A DNA stretch of 64,000 nt. Source: Bacillota bacterium. GTDB taxonomy: Bacteria; Bacillota; Sulfobacillia; Sulfobacillales; Sulfobacillaceae. Shown in pieces: positions 8,393 to 17,499 of the stretch (position 1 is the stretch's first letter; every line of letters begins with the position of its first letter). The DNA lies in assembly GCA_021797675.1 (NCBI GenBank), contig JAJZZH010000036.1, positions 1 to 64,000 of the forward strand. Direction: 5' to 3'. The translations under genes and the position numbers were made by a program. Under the pieces are notes generated by a model. That model saw only the letters and a list, made by a program, of their open reading frames with translations. It was not told where the DNA came from and made no database searches.

Positions 8393-8422
8393 AGTATAAA
8401 ATGCATAGAATCTACCAGTCAA
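8393..8422 (-). promoter_or_regulatory. Sigma-A promoter of the bacteriocin operon
   Basis: On the minus strand TTGACT (8422-8417) and TATACT (8398-8393) are separated by 18 bases. An AT-only stretch with AATATT repeats (8425-8440) lies directly upstream and could act as an UP element or an operator. The local AT content contrasts with the GC-rich surroundings. Confidence 0.75.
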
Positions 8423-8440
8423 GTAATATTTTATAATATT

Positions 8441-8911
8441 TGGGGATTGATTAACATAAACATCACCAATTGTCACCCCGCAAACGGTTGTACAGGAAGC
8501 TCCCTCGCATCACGCCGAATTAGCGTCACCCGGGCACGCTACCTGCAACGTCTGCAGCATGTTTCGGTGTGCCACGATCGCTAAACCCTCGACCCATGAT
8601 GGGTTAAAACGCCTCGAACGATTCCCGATGACGCAAGCATTGGCCATCCCGGCGCGGCGCGATTTAGGAGACGCTCGCCGTGGCCGAAGCATGGCTATCC
8701 ACGATGCCTGGCAACGGGCAATCGAGTCAGTTTCCGGATAACGAAAACCCCATACCTCGGTGCTGAGGCCCATCGTCCACCCATCTGGAGCATCCGCCGA
8801 ACCGGACATAGCCTGGGCAGCGCTATACGCTCGGGAGGGGGGCGATCGGCCAAGAAGGCGGAGTTATACACTAACTTGCTGCTCTATGCCTAAAGGTGTG
8901 TAATATAGGTC
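8441..8911. other. Intergenic, nothing recognised
   Basis: Between the bacteriocin promoter and the IS607-type element no frame shows a recognisable family. Short frames at 8559-8741 (+) and 8510-8809 (-) have no visible domain. The left end of the insertion sequence probably lies near 8880. Confidence 0.4.
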
Positions 8912-9520
8912 ATGGAACGCACATTAACCCGTCATGAAGTGGCTCACTTGCTTGGGGTGAACGTCAAGACGATACAACGGTGGGATCGCGAGGGCCGACT
9001 CAAGCCCGCCGGTCGGACGGCAACGGGGCGTCGCTATTACACCGAAGATCAAATTGTTGCCTCTCCGACATCAGCGGCCTGCCACGACGGGTCCTCGTAA
9101 GACCGTGGCGTATTGCCGAGTCAGTCGTCAGAGCCAGCGGCCCGATTTGAAGAACCAACGGGTCGCACGGGAACCGTTCTGTACCGCCCGCGGGCTCGCT
9201 AATGTGGAGTTTGTCGAGGAAGTCGGTGGCGGCATGAACTTTGGCCGCAAGCGGTTTTTAGCCTTGATGGATGCCGTGAATGCCGGGGAAATCGGCACGT
9301 TGATTCTGGCCCATCAAGACCGATTGCCTCGGTTTGGTGTTCGAGCGATTCTGCCACCAACACGGGTGCGAGATTTTAGTCCTCCACCAAGAGCACTGGT
9401 CGCCCGAGCAAGAGTTGGTCCAAGACCTACTCACCATTATGCAGGTCTTTTCAGCCCGGTTGTACGAATTACGGAACTATCGCAAGAGCTTAAAGGAGGC
9501 CATCCATGCCGACGTTAGCC
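8912..9520 (+). pseudogene. tnpA: Frameshifted IS607-type serine recombinase (TnpA)
   Basis: The N-terminal MerR-like helix-turn-helix (HEVAHLLGVNVKTIQRWDRE, then RRYYTEDQI) is intact. The serine-recombinase domain follows in a second frame from about 9100 (TVAYCRVSRQSQRPDLKNQ, LILAHQDRLPRFG). The C-terminal part lies in a third frame from about 9334 (CEILVLHQEH, ELVQDLLTIMQVFSARLYEL). At least two frameshifts, near 9095 and 9330, split it. The catalytic Ser in YCRVSRQSQ is still present, but no full-length protein can be made. Confidence 0.85.
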
Positions 9521-10660
9521 CACAAGATCCGACGCCGGATCAGATCCGATTCTTTAAGCAAGCCGCCGGTACCGCGCGGTTGGTTTGGAACTGGGCGCTG
9601 GCCGAATGGGACTGACAATATGAGGCCGGGCAAAAACCCCAAGCCTCTACATTAAAGAAGCAGTTTAACGCTCTGAAGTACGAGCGGTTTCCGTGGCTGC
9701 GCGACGTGCACCGAGATGCTCATGCTCAGCCGTTTGCGGATTTAGCGGATGCCTGGCATCGCTTCTTTACCGGGCAGAACGAACGCCCGGCGTTTAAGAA
9801 AAAAGGGGAAACCTCCGACAGTTTCTATGTGGCGAACGATACGTTTCAGATTGTCGACCGCCGCGTGAAACTGCCCAAAATCGGCTGGGTGCGCTTGCGC
9901 GAATCGCTCCGATTCCCCGGCAAAATCTTGGGCGCCCGGATGGTTCGTGAAGCCGATCAATGGTTTTTCGCGGTGCACGTGTCCAGGCCTGATTCCATCA
10001 ATTATCGGACCCGCACGGGGCATGGCGTGGATGTCGTGAAGACCTTCGCCACCCTGTCCACCAGCGACAAGATCGCGGGGCCGAAAGCCCCTCGCCGCGC
10101 TTTGCGCCGCTTCAAAAGACGTCAACGCGCCATCACCCGGACCATGCAAGCCGCCAAAGTTCAGATGGGCTTGGCTTCGCAAGATCCGCTCCCGAAAGGA
10201 ACGCGGTTGCCGCGCGGCCGGAATTGGGACCAGGCCAAAAACCACGTCGCCCGGACCCATTTTCGGGTCGCGAATCTTCGCCGCGATTTCTTGCCCAAAA
10301 CGTCCACGGACCTCTGTCGCAAAAACCAAGCCACCGGGAGCGAAACGTTGTCGGATGACGAATCATCGGTTGGCGCGGAGCATCACAGACCAGGGGTTTG
10401 GTCAGTTCTTTGCTTTGCTGCAATATAAAGCCGGTCGGTACGGAACGCAATGGACCGAAGCCCACCGCTGGTTTCCCAGCAGCAAACTGTGTTCGACGCC
10501 TGGTTGTGGCTATCTCAAGAACGATCTCACCTTAAAAGACCGTGTGTGGACTGGTCCATCGTGCGGAATGACGCATGATCGGGACATTAACGCGGCAATG
10601 ACCCTGAAAGGGCTGGCAACCCCAACTGCCCTACCTGTAGCGACGGCTTCGGGGCAGGCA
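9506..10660 (+). pseudogene. tnpB: Degenerate TnpB RNA-guided nuclease of the IS607-type element
   Basis: A start at ATG 9506 follows AAAGGAGG. The reading shifts frame near 9530 (DPTPDQIRFFKQAAGTARL). It meets TGA at 9613-9615, then continues (DVHRDAHAQPFADLADAW, VKLPKIGWVRLRESLRFPGK). The first RuvC motif reads GHGVDVVKTFATLS, several residues shorter than the family's usual GVDLGVTT. The second RuvC region near 10330 is lost to another frameshift. The C-terminal zinc motif retains CSTPGC but reads WTGPSC where TnpB proteins have WTCPSC. It is clearly inactive. Confidence 0.88.
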
Positions 10661-10661
10661 G

Positions 10662-10693
10662 AAATCGGGGTGCACTATTGCGCACCCCGATTT
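10662..10693 (+). repeat. 12-bp perfect hairpin at the right side of the IS607-type element
   Basis: AAATCGGGGTGC and GCACCCCGATTT pair perfectly around an eight-base loop, followed by TATT. It lies directly after the TnpB coding remnant, where the right-end guide RNA of such elements is expected. It could be part of that RNA or a terminator. Confidence 0.6.
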
Positions 10694-11151
10694 TATTACC
10701 GAGGATGGACCAGGCTCCTGGCCCCCGCGTTGGCAGCTGGGGGTCGTGTCTGGCACCGAAGAAGCCTTCGCGGACATCGAATCCTGGGGTGCGGGGCTAC
10801 GGCAGCGCTGGGCCGAGGCGATCCAGGGAGCTTACGCGCGAGCCCAGATCAACACCCACTGCGGAATAATGCGGTCATCACCGACGCATTCCTCCGGCGC
10901 CGTTCGGGTAGGGAGGACCGCCAGCGCAGCCCTTCCCGTCTCCGCGTCGGGACGGAGCAGCCACCGCCACTCCTCAAAGCGCATCGAGGCCTCGGGAGTC
11001 CGATCGACATGCCTGCCGCCGGTGGCCACATCAGTCCTTGCCCGCTGCGGGATGGCGTCCCAAGACCTGGCCCGGATCTTCCGGAGACTCGGCGCTATCT
11101 TCCCTGAACTCCATCTCGGACCGTACTCCCCGTGGCTCAGGGTACGACGGA
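10694..11151. other. Intergenic, nothing recognised
   Basis: A plus-strand frame from 10746 (GTEEAFADIESWGAGLRQRW) looks protein-like for about 40 residues and then loses coherence. It could be a fragment of a lost gene. No domain can be named. Confidence 0.35.
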
Positions 11152-12459
11152 TCAGCCGCCCGCAACCCGGACCGAGTGCGCCCAAGCCCAAGGGGCGGCT
11201 TTTTTCCAATGATACCAAAGTGCCCGCTTGGCCAGGGTTTCAAGACGCATCTCGGTCTCCGTTTCACGCCAAAGGCAGGGGGTTCGGTCGCAAAGGACCT
11301 CCCGCTCAACGGTGCCAAGCTGCACTGCGGAGCCGTCCCCCAGGGCATCGCCCGCCCATTCCGCCAAGAACCGAAACGCCTTGTCGTTCCAACCCGCCAC
11401 TGGCACGAAGTCGTGCCAATCCGCGATGGTGGCATCCGCCCCAAAGCCCTCCGCCGTAGGAAAGGCCCCCGATTCCAGCTGCCCGCCCAGAAAACGCTCC
11501 AGCGCGCCGGCAGGGGCAGGCCGTTGGTAGAGATAGTAGCAGCGCAAAATGTCCGCGGCTCCCGCCACCCAGCGCGGTCCCTCAGCGCGGCGGCCCGATC
11601 CATACACAATTTGTGGCCAACTGCCGTCGGGATTCACGGTGCGGGTCAGGAATTCCACGATGTTTCCGGCGGCGTCCGCGTAGCGTTTTACACCCAGGAA
11701 TTCCGCGGCTTTGAGCAAGGGAACGACGCAACGCGCATTATAGTAGGGAAACAGTCGGCCATCGCCTGCTGCCGCCGCCGGGGCATATTGATGCACCGCC
11801 CCGGCATACGGACCGTCGGGCACTTGATAACGGAGCACGGTGTCCAGGGCCGCCCGCGCCTTATCCACGTAGGTTTCAGAGCCCGCTAGGCGACCGTACT
11901 CCAACAGCGCCTCCGCCATGGTCGCCAGTTTGTTGGGTACCCGGCCGGTCACCGTGCGATGGTCGTTGAAACTCTGTCCGGCCTCGTCCCAATAGGCATC
12001 GATCAAGTGATCGAGATTGGCTTTGGCAACCCCAAGCGGCCATGAAAGGTCCGTGGCCACCGAGGCTGCGGCCAGAAGGCCTAAACTCGCCGCTGCCTCA
12101 TGAGGCGTGCCATGGGTGCCCGGATTTCTTTCAAAGCCGGACCCGCGATAGGCGCCGTCGTGCCGCTGTTGAGATCGCACGTCCTCCATCGCCGCCCGCA
12201 TCCGGGCGTTCCAGAGCGGCTGGTCTTCATGCCCATTGGCCAACAGGGCATAGCCCGCCAAGATCCCCTCGTAGCGCCAGTCGACGGCAGGCCCGGCAAA
12301 CATAAGACTGTGGCGCCACCAATGCACAACCGGCCCTCCGTAGCCTCCCGGTTGGCGCATCGTTTGGAGCCATCCATCCAAACGCCGCAAGGCCTCCGTC
12401 CCCCGGGCCTTAAGCCGCGTCCAGCCGTCCACCGCCCCCGTTGATCCCCCGCTATCCAT
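11152..12459 (-). CDS. Alpha/alpha-toroid (six-hairpin glycosidase-like) protein, function unknown
   Basis: This 435-residue protein is made of repeated helical pairs with aromatic/Gly turns (HGTPHEAAASLGLLAAASVA, GRVPNKLATMAEALLEYGRL, FPYYNARCVVPLLKAAEFLG, NPDGSWPQIVYGSGRR). This pattern is typical of the alpha/alpha barrel found in glycosidases, polysaccharide lyases and terpene cyclases. No signal peptide or membrane segment is seen, so it is probably cytoplasmic. Its start overlaps the end of the upstream gene by eight bases, which implies coupled translation. The substrate cannot be told from sequence, and the catalytic acids were not identified. Confidence 0.55.
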   Translation of the reverse strand: MDSGGSTGAVDGWTRLKARGTEALRRLDGWLQTMRQPGGYGGPVVHWWRHSLMFAGPAVDWRYEGILAGYALLANGHEDQPLWNARMRAAMEDVRSQQRHDGAYRGSGFERNPGTHGTPHEAAASLGLLAAASVATDLSWPLGVAKANLDHLIDAYWDEAGQSFNDHRTVTGRVPNKLATMAEALLEYGRLAGSETYVDKARAALDTVLRYQVPDGPYAGAVHQYAPAAAAGDGRLFPYYNARCVVPLLKAAEFLGVKRYADAAGNIVEFLTRTVNPDGSWPQIVYGSGRRAEGPRWVAGAADILRCYYLYQRPAPAGALERFLGGQLESGAFPTAEGFGADATIADWHDFVPVAGWNDKAFRFLAEWAGDALGDGSAVQLGTVEREVLCDRTPCLWRETETEMRLETLAKRALWYHWKKAAPWAWAHSVRVAGG

Positions 12460-13093
12460 GACTGGCCGTCTTCCCGTCTCGGCGCTGGTAGATGGCTAAC
12501 TGGTATTCTGCCCGTCGATCGCCATCTTGGCCAAAGTCCGCCCGCATGCCGGCCATCGTTCGGTCAACCCAGTCTGCGCGCCCGATCAGCCGGGATGCCC
12601 GAATGGCAACACCCCACCAGCGCACCTTTGGCGTATACCAACCCGCAATCGAGACGCGTCGCCAAGCGCCCGGTGCCAAGGCTCTGACCGATCCTCGGCG
12701 ACGGATCCAATAGAGCCGCTCTCCGTTCACCACCGAGGCGACGGAATCCACCGCGATCACCCCCCGGAGCCCGCTCGGCTTAATCGGAGTCAGCTCGGCC
12801 CGAAGCTCCAATTCAGGCAACCATGCGCGGCCGCCGTACCACACCAGCGTCTCCAGACCTGCGTGGTACGCATCGGCGAAAATGGCGTCCAACACGTGCG
12901 CCAGTGCAAGCTCATGGGCGCCCTCCGTTTCGAGCACGGCGCCACCCCGCCCGTTGTCCATCCATTCAATTTGCATGCTGCAGGTCGCGACTACCTTTCT
13001 CCCCATTTCGGGGTCGCTCATTGACCAATCATTCGAGCTCCTCGCGGTGCTATGGATTCCCCAAAACGTGGTCGAATTCCTGCTCGTTTCCAC
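12452..13093 (-). CDS. Hypothetical protein coupled to the toroid protein
   Basis: This protein of up to 213 residues is not recognised. The central part alternates hydrophobic and charged residues with several Trp and Tyr (TLVWYGGRAWLPELELRAEL, GERLYWIRRRG, GWYTPKVRWWGVAI), suggesting a beta-rich fold. The start is uncertain: GTG 13093 has GGAG ten bases upstream, while internal ATG codons at 13021 or near 12976 lack good ribosome sites. It overlaps the toroid gene and is probably co-transcribed with it. Confidence 0.5.
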   Translation of the reverse strand: METSRNSTTFWGIHSTARSSNDWSMSDPEMGRKVVATCSMQIEWMDNGRGGAVLETEGAHELALAHVLDAIFADAYHAGLETLVWYGGRAWLPELELRAELTPIKPSGLRGVIAVDSVASVVNGERLYWIRRRGSVRALAPGAWRRVSIAGWYTPKVRWWGVAIRASRLIGRADWVDRTMAGMRADFGQDGDRRAEYQLAIYQRRDGKTASHG

Positions 13094-13185
13094 CTCTGGA
13101 AATCTCCATCACCACCAAGACCGCATAACGCGGCCGCAAACCGCCATCCTAACGTAAAGCGCAACAAGGTGGGGAGGCGATAGGG

Positions 13186-13638
13186 TTGGCGATGTTCGCG
13201 GTGCTCTTCAACACGCCGGAAGCGGCTCGCCATGCACGCCAACGCCTGCGCACGGCGGGATTCGACGCCGCCACGCTGCACGTCATCGACCGCGGCATCG
13301 AGGCCGCCCGCGAATTGCCGGGAAATACCGACCTCGACGGCCGTGCGATGGGATCCACGTTGGGCACCGGCATTGAGTTGGGCGTGCTGGCCGCGATCCC
13401 GATTTTGGGACCGCTATGGGCGGCCAAGCGGCTCGGACCCCTGGCCAATCAAACCGATGCCGATTTCGATACCGCCTTTGCCGACTACGGAAAATTGTCC
13501 GAGCGGGCCGAGGGCGTACTCCGAGCCGTCACGGCGGGCAAGGCAGCACTCCTCGTGGAACATGCAGACCGGGCTCGGCTGGCTGCGGCCTTGGGCGCGG
13601 ACACGGTGATTGAAGACATCACACCGGCATCCCACTAG
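13186..13638 (+). CDS. Hypothetical 150-residue protein with a glycine-rich hydrophobic centre
   Basis: TTG 13186 or ATG 13192 follows GGGGAGG. The N-terminus reads like a short alpha/beta domain (FAVLFNTPEAARHARQRLRT). A Gly-rich hydrophobic stretch follows at residues 55-80 (GSTLGTGIELGVLAAIPILG), then an alanine-rich helical end. This resembles small general-stress-type proteins with a membrane-inserting Gly segment, but no family can be named. It is a single gene, convergent with the DUF4012 gene. Confidence 0.6.
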   Translation: MAMFAVLFNTPEAARHARQRLRTAGFDAATLHVIDRGIEAARELPGNTDLDGRAMGSTLGTGIELGVLAAIPILGPLWAAKRLGPLANQTDADFDTAFADYGKLSERAEGVLRAVTAGKAALLVEHADRARLAAALGADTVIEDITPASH

Positions 13639-13655
13639 GATGTCGCCGCCGAGCA

Positions 13656-15566
13656 TTAATAATACGGATGGGCCACCCAGCCGTGCGGGGTGAGCCGCAG
13701 CAAGGTGTCCCGCGTCAAATTGAAGGTGTAGCGGTGCCGCCCGAGGATGACTGTTTCCCGCTGAGCCAAGACTCCCGGCTGTTTTTGGATGAGATAGGTG
13801 TGCACGTTGGTCCCCGGCGGCAAGAGATAGCGCATCGTCATCGTCCAAGTGGCCGGCGGAGCCGACGCTCGCTCGCGCACGGGCATTTTAAACATCCCTC
13901 CGAACACTTGCTTGTTTTCCGTAGCGTTATAGTAATTCGCCGGATAAAGCTGCCATCCCTGGCCACTGACCCACTGCGAACCGGCGGGCACATAGATGCG
14001 GGTCCAGGCCTGGTACGGGGCGACCGTCCAGTGATTGGCGACGGCCGGATTGACCCAATGAATCTGCACCGTCTCCTCGTACTGATTGCTGTTGTAGGGA
14101 ACAATCGTCGACGTCACCGATTCTTTCAAGTAGTAGTTGTCCTTGTGGCCGCCTAGGTTTTCGTCCACGGCTTGCAAGTAATTCCCGTTGCCAGGCACCT
14201 GGGCGGGGATAATGCCGCCCCAGTCATAGCGCTGCACCAACGCCTCGGCTTGGGGATTGTTGAAATAGAAGAGCAGCAGTTTTTGGTTCAAAGCCGTGTC
14301 GACCGTCCCCGCCACCCGCAACAACTCGGCTGGTGACCCATGAAAGATTCGGTGCAACAGCACGTGGATCATCTGCTTGATAAAGGCTTTGTGCTCACCC
14401 GCGGGCAATTTCGCCTTCTCCGACAGATACTCCATCTCGTAGTTGGCGTTCTGTTGGGTGATGGTCACATTATAGGGGGCCCCCAAATGAATGGCTCCCA
14501 CGTCGCCGATGAGTCGGTCGACAAACCAGGTGGTAATCAGACCCACTCCGTTGAGCGGCTTGGGAACAAATGGGATGGAATTGTAAAACGCGTAAATATT
14601 GGCGACGCTGAGCGGAACGTCGGGAGACGTGTTAGCGTCCTCGATATGCCAGTGACGCACGCCGAAGGCATAGGTAAACATCGGCGGCGCCGGCGGGCGA
14701 TACGTCGTTCCCAAGTAGAGTCCGTAAATATTGTGGGTGATGATCTTCTTAATCTTGCCCTGACTGACCAGGGTATCGCCGTAGGCCGTCATAAACCCGC
14801 CGGTGGGCCGCAACTCGCCGCTGTTTTCAAATACCAGCCAATAACGCTGGGGGTTCGGAATGCCGAGCAAATTCTGCACCAAGGGCAGGTCGGCTTCCAC
14901 CGTCTTCACATTCTTCGTAAGGTTCGCCGATAAATGCTGCAGGGTCGCGACTTCGTTCACCGTATTGGCCCCGAATAGGCCGAGCTCTGCGGGCCGCACG
15001 CCGACTAACGCACGATTCGCCGCCTTAAACGCGGGCGTGGCGGTAATCAGCGAACGCCGCAGCGTGGGCAAATGGGCGACGACCGCCGCCAAGATCTTGC
15101 TCGACGCACTATACCTGGCCAAGGGGGGCAAAATGATTTGCGCTGCCTTGAGTTCGTACGTCCCGGCCTTCGCCAGCCCATCCAGACTGCGGTACACGCC
15201 GCCGGCGAAGGGCACCCAGGCCCAATAATGCAGTCGGCCCATCGCTTGGTCAACGGTATCGACGTGGCGGTCAATTTGCGGCAAGGCGGCAACCAGGTTC
15301 CGCAACGGGTGCTGGTGACCGCGGACGGACTTCAAATCGGATCGGACCGCCAAGCCTGCCAAAGCGATATGCGTCAACGGCCCTACCAAAAAGTACCACA
15401 GCACCCCGGCCGACGCCAAAATCACTGGGATGCGCAACAGCTTTCCCCGCTTCATGCGGATGCGCGACGGACCCCGGGGGGGCCGTCGGCGCTCAGCGGG
15501 CGAGGGGTACGCGGCACCTGAGTCGGCCTGCGATCGCTTCGTTGCCTCTTTACGGTGAGTCCTCAT
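13656..15566 (-). CDS. DUF4012 domain-containing membrane-anchored protein
   Basis: This 636-residue protein starts at ATG 15566. Its ribosome site GGAGGT lies inside the 3' end of the HAD gene, so the two are coupled. A basic N-terminus of about 45 residues precedes one membrane segment (ILASAGVLWYFLVGPLTHIAL). The large outer part carries DUF4012 features: the line RYWLVFENSGELRPTGGFMT, the region DANTSPDVPLSVANI, and a C-terminal beta-domain. DUF4012 proteins are usually found with cell-surface polysaccharide genes; their activity is not established. It is probably extracytoplasmic with a single anchor. Confidence 0.85.
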   Translation of the reverse strand: MRTHRKEATKRSQADSGAAYPSPAERRRPPRGPSRIRMKRGKLLRIPVILASAGVLWYFLVGPLTHIALAGLAVRSDLKSVRGHQHPLRNLVAALPQIDRHVDTVDQAMGRLHYWAWVPFAGGVYRSLDGLAKAGTYELKAAQIILPPLARYSASSKILAAVVAHLPTLRRSLITATPAFKAANRALVGVRPAELGLFGANTVNEVATLQHLSANLTKNVKTVEADLPLVQNLLGIPNPQRYWLVFENSGELRPTGGFMTAYGDTLVSQGKIKKIITHNIYGLYLGTTYRPPAPPMFTYAFGVRHWHIEDANTSPDVPLSVANIYAFYNSIPFVPKPLNGVGLITTWFVDRLIGDVGAIHLGAPYNVTITQQNANYEMEYLSEKAKLPAGEHKAFIKQMIHVLLHRIFHGSPAELLRVAGTVDTALNQKLLLFYFNNPQAEALVQRYDWGGIIPAQVPGNGNYLQAVDENLGGHKDNYYLKESVTSTIVPYNSNQYEETVQIHWVNPAVANHWTVAPYQAWTRIYVPAGSQWVSGQGWQLYPANYYNATENKQVFGGMFKMPVRERASAPPATWTMTMRYLLPPGTNVHTYLIQKQPGVLAQRETVILGRHRYTFNLTRDTLLRLTPHGWVAHPYY

Positions 15567-15573
15567 GTCGCGC

Positions 15574-16275
15574 TTACCTCCGAAATGCATCGTCCCGGCG
15601 TGTACGCTGGGCCAAAAGTCGCTGAATAAGCTGGGGGAGTTCCCGGAAGTCTTCAATGTCCCAGTCGGGTTGGATGTGGCCGTTGGCCAGGCGATCCATG
15701 CGGTCACGACCCGTTGCCCGAGGACCACACTGGATCGCCACCACCCCCGCCCGCCGGGCCGCCACGGTGTCGTGGTCGGGCCGGTCTCCCACGTGGCAGA
15801 GCACGGGGCCCAAACGGCAAAATACCCGCGGGTCCGGCTTCGCGGTTCCGACCCGATCGGGCGTGATCACCGGAGAAAGCCAATCGAGCCATCCCAACGC
15901 CTGGAGATACGGTGCCTGATACGCGTAAAATCCGTTGGTCACCACGGCGTAGCGCACCGGCAACCGCAACAGTTGGGGCAGGGTCTCCACCACATATGGC
16001 ATGACCAAGGTGCGCACCGTCCGCGGATCTGGCACCTGGGGATTGGGAAACGCCATGCCCAGCGTCTTTTCAATCAAGGCTCCCCAAGCGAACGCCCCGA
16101 CCCAGTCCCCCGCCCGCCACAATGCGTCGGCAGCCTGGTCGACGGGGTTCCATAAATCTTCCACGGTCGCCCTCTGCGCTTGGGCCACCCGTTCCAGCCA
16201 GGGCCGGAGATGAAGCCGCCAGAACGGCGAACGCATCAGGGTACCGTCCAAGTCAAAGGTTACCGTATATCTCAT
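15574..16275 (-). CDS. HAD-superfamily phosphatase-like hydrolase
   Basis: This 233-residue protein has all four HAD motifs: DLDGTLM with nucleophile Asp at the N-terminus (motif I), VVTNG (II), the Lys of TAKPDPRVF (III), and GDRPDHD (IV). A helical cap domain lies between motifs I and II. The layout is that of small-molecule phosphatases such as phosphoglycolate- or pyrophosphatase-type enzymes; the substrate is unknown. It is the first gene of a coupled pair with the DUF4012 gene. Confidence 0.88.
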   Translation of the reverse strand: MRYTVTFDLDGTLMRSPFWRLHLRPWLERVAQAQRATVEDLWNPVDQAADALWRAGDWVGAFAWGALIEKTLGMAFPNPQVPDPRTVRTLVMPYVVETLPQLLRLPVRYAVVTNGFYAYQAPYLQALGWLDWLSPVITPDRVGTAKPDPRVFCRLGPVLCHVGDRPDHDTVAARRAGVVAIQCGPRATGRDRMDRLANGHIQPDWDIEDFRELPQLIQRLLAQRTRRDDAFRR

Positions 16276-16735
16276 CGCCGCCAGCTCTGAACCACTCCTC
16301 CGAAAATCCGCTTAGCCTTCGGCCCGAATCTGGGTCGGGGGCTTTACGCCTCCGTTCAGAGCCTGGCCGCCGAAACCACATCGTTAGGTAGCCAAGCCAC
16401 GCGTCGACTCCACGATGCCGGTTCTCTTCTTTCATACCATAGCGGAGCCGATTTAACCAAACCAATTTCTGCATGCTCTTCATTCTAAGTGGAAATCCTG
16501 GGAGAAACAAATTCCCGCCAGAGAACGTGCCCACACGCCATCAGGCTAGCGAGCCACCGCGCCATACCCCCCTCACGGGTGACACCCGCCGAGGCTTTCC
16601 GGCGGAGCGGGCTTTCGCGGCGATTTGTGCCGATGCGCGGAATTTTGTACCATGAGCACTGTGCATGGCCGATATCGCGTGAGCATGGAGATTAGCCAGT
16701 CCATCGTGCAGTGACGGAAAAGGAGATGGTTCACC
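16276..16735. other. Intergenic, nothing recognised
   Basis: About 460 bases lie between the divergent HAD and methyltransferase genes. They presumably contain both promoters, but no clear -35/-10 pair, repeat or small gene was found. Confidence 0.4.
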
Positions 16736-17359
16736 GTGTCCGAAGAGATTTCCCATCCGCCCCGATCCCACGGCTGGGCGTGGGATCGCGAACAGTTGGC
16801 TCGCCTCGATCGTCCCGACCGGGAGCGCACCATGCCCAAGGAGCCGGTACTGGCGGCGCTTGCCATCGCTTCCGGTATGCGTGTCGCCGACATCGGCGCT
16901 GGCGTCGGGTACTTCACCCTTCCCCTGGCCCATGCGGTCGGGGTGAACGGTCAGGTCTTCGCCGTCGATTCCAGCCCGGCCGCTTATGACGCAATCACGC
17001 GGCGAGCGGCGCGCTCCGCGTTGACCCAAATTCGCGGTCTCTTGTGCAGCGCAGAGCGCATCCCGATAGCGGACGCGTCCATCGACCGCATGTTGTGGCA
17101 CACGGTGTATCACGACCTCGCCGACCTTCCCGGTGCGCTCCGAGAGGCCACCCGAATCCTGAAATCGGGAGGGCGGTGGGTGATCGTCGACTGGATCAAG
17201 GCCGAGACGGGCATGGGGCCGCCGCTTGATCTCCGCGTCGATCGTGACGACGCCGAAACCCAGTTGACGGAACAGCCAGGACTGCGCGTGGTGGATCGAT
17301 TTGTCCCCGGTCCGGTAACCTGGGGACTGGTGATCGAAAAATCGGGACACGGCCGCTAA
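16736..17359 (+). CDS. Class I SAM-dependent methyltransferase
   Basis: This 207-residue protein starts at GTG 16736, eight bases after AAAGGAGAT. The SAM-binding motif I is VADIGAGVGYFTLPLA, and the acidic residue ending strand 2 is in VFAVDSS. Later motifs (AERIPIADASIDRMLW, EATRILKSGGRWVIVDW) fit the UbiE/Methyltransf_11 group. The acceptor is unknown. It is a single gene facing the hydrolase gene downstream. Confidence 0.85.
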   Translation: MSEEISHPPRSHGWAWDREQLARLDRPDRERTMPKEPVLAALAIASGMRVADIGAGVGYFTLPLAHAVGVNGQVFAVDSSPAAYDAITRRAARSALTQIRGLLCSAERIPIADASIDRMLWHTVYHDLADLPGALREATRILKSGGRWVIVDWIKAETGMGPPLDLRVDRDDAETQLTEQPGLRVVDRFVPGPVTWGLVIEKSGHGR

Positions 17360-17499
17360 GAAAGGTCCAGGGGTTGCGATTTGCCGCTGGACGACCGTGA
17401 GCGGCTCGGGCTACCGCGGGCGGGGCCAGCCCGTCGCCACCCGCAGCGCTTGGCTTTCCGCTGCTCCTCGCCAGACGATCGGCTCGCGAGCGAATCCGG

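Noticed and set aside
10746-10880. Protein-like plus-strand frame as a separate gene
   Set aside because: Coherence is lost after about 40 codons and no family is recognisable.
16541-17350. A 269-codon open frame on the minus strand opposite the methyltransferase
   Set aside because: It has no recognisable domain, and the plus-strand frame has a proper ribosome site and all SAM-binding motifs.
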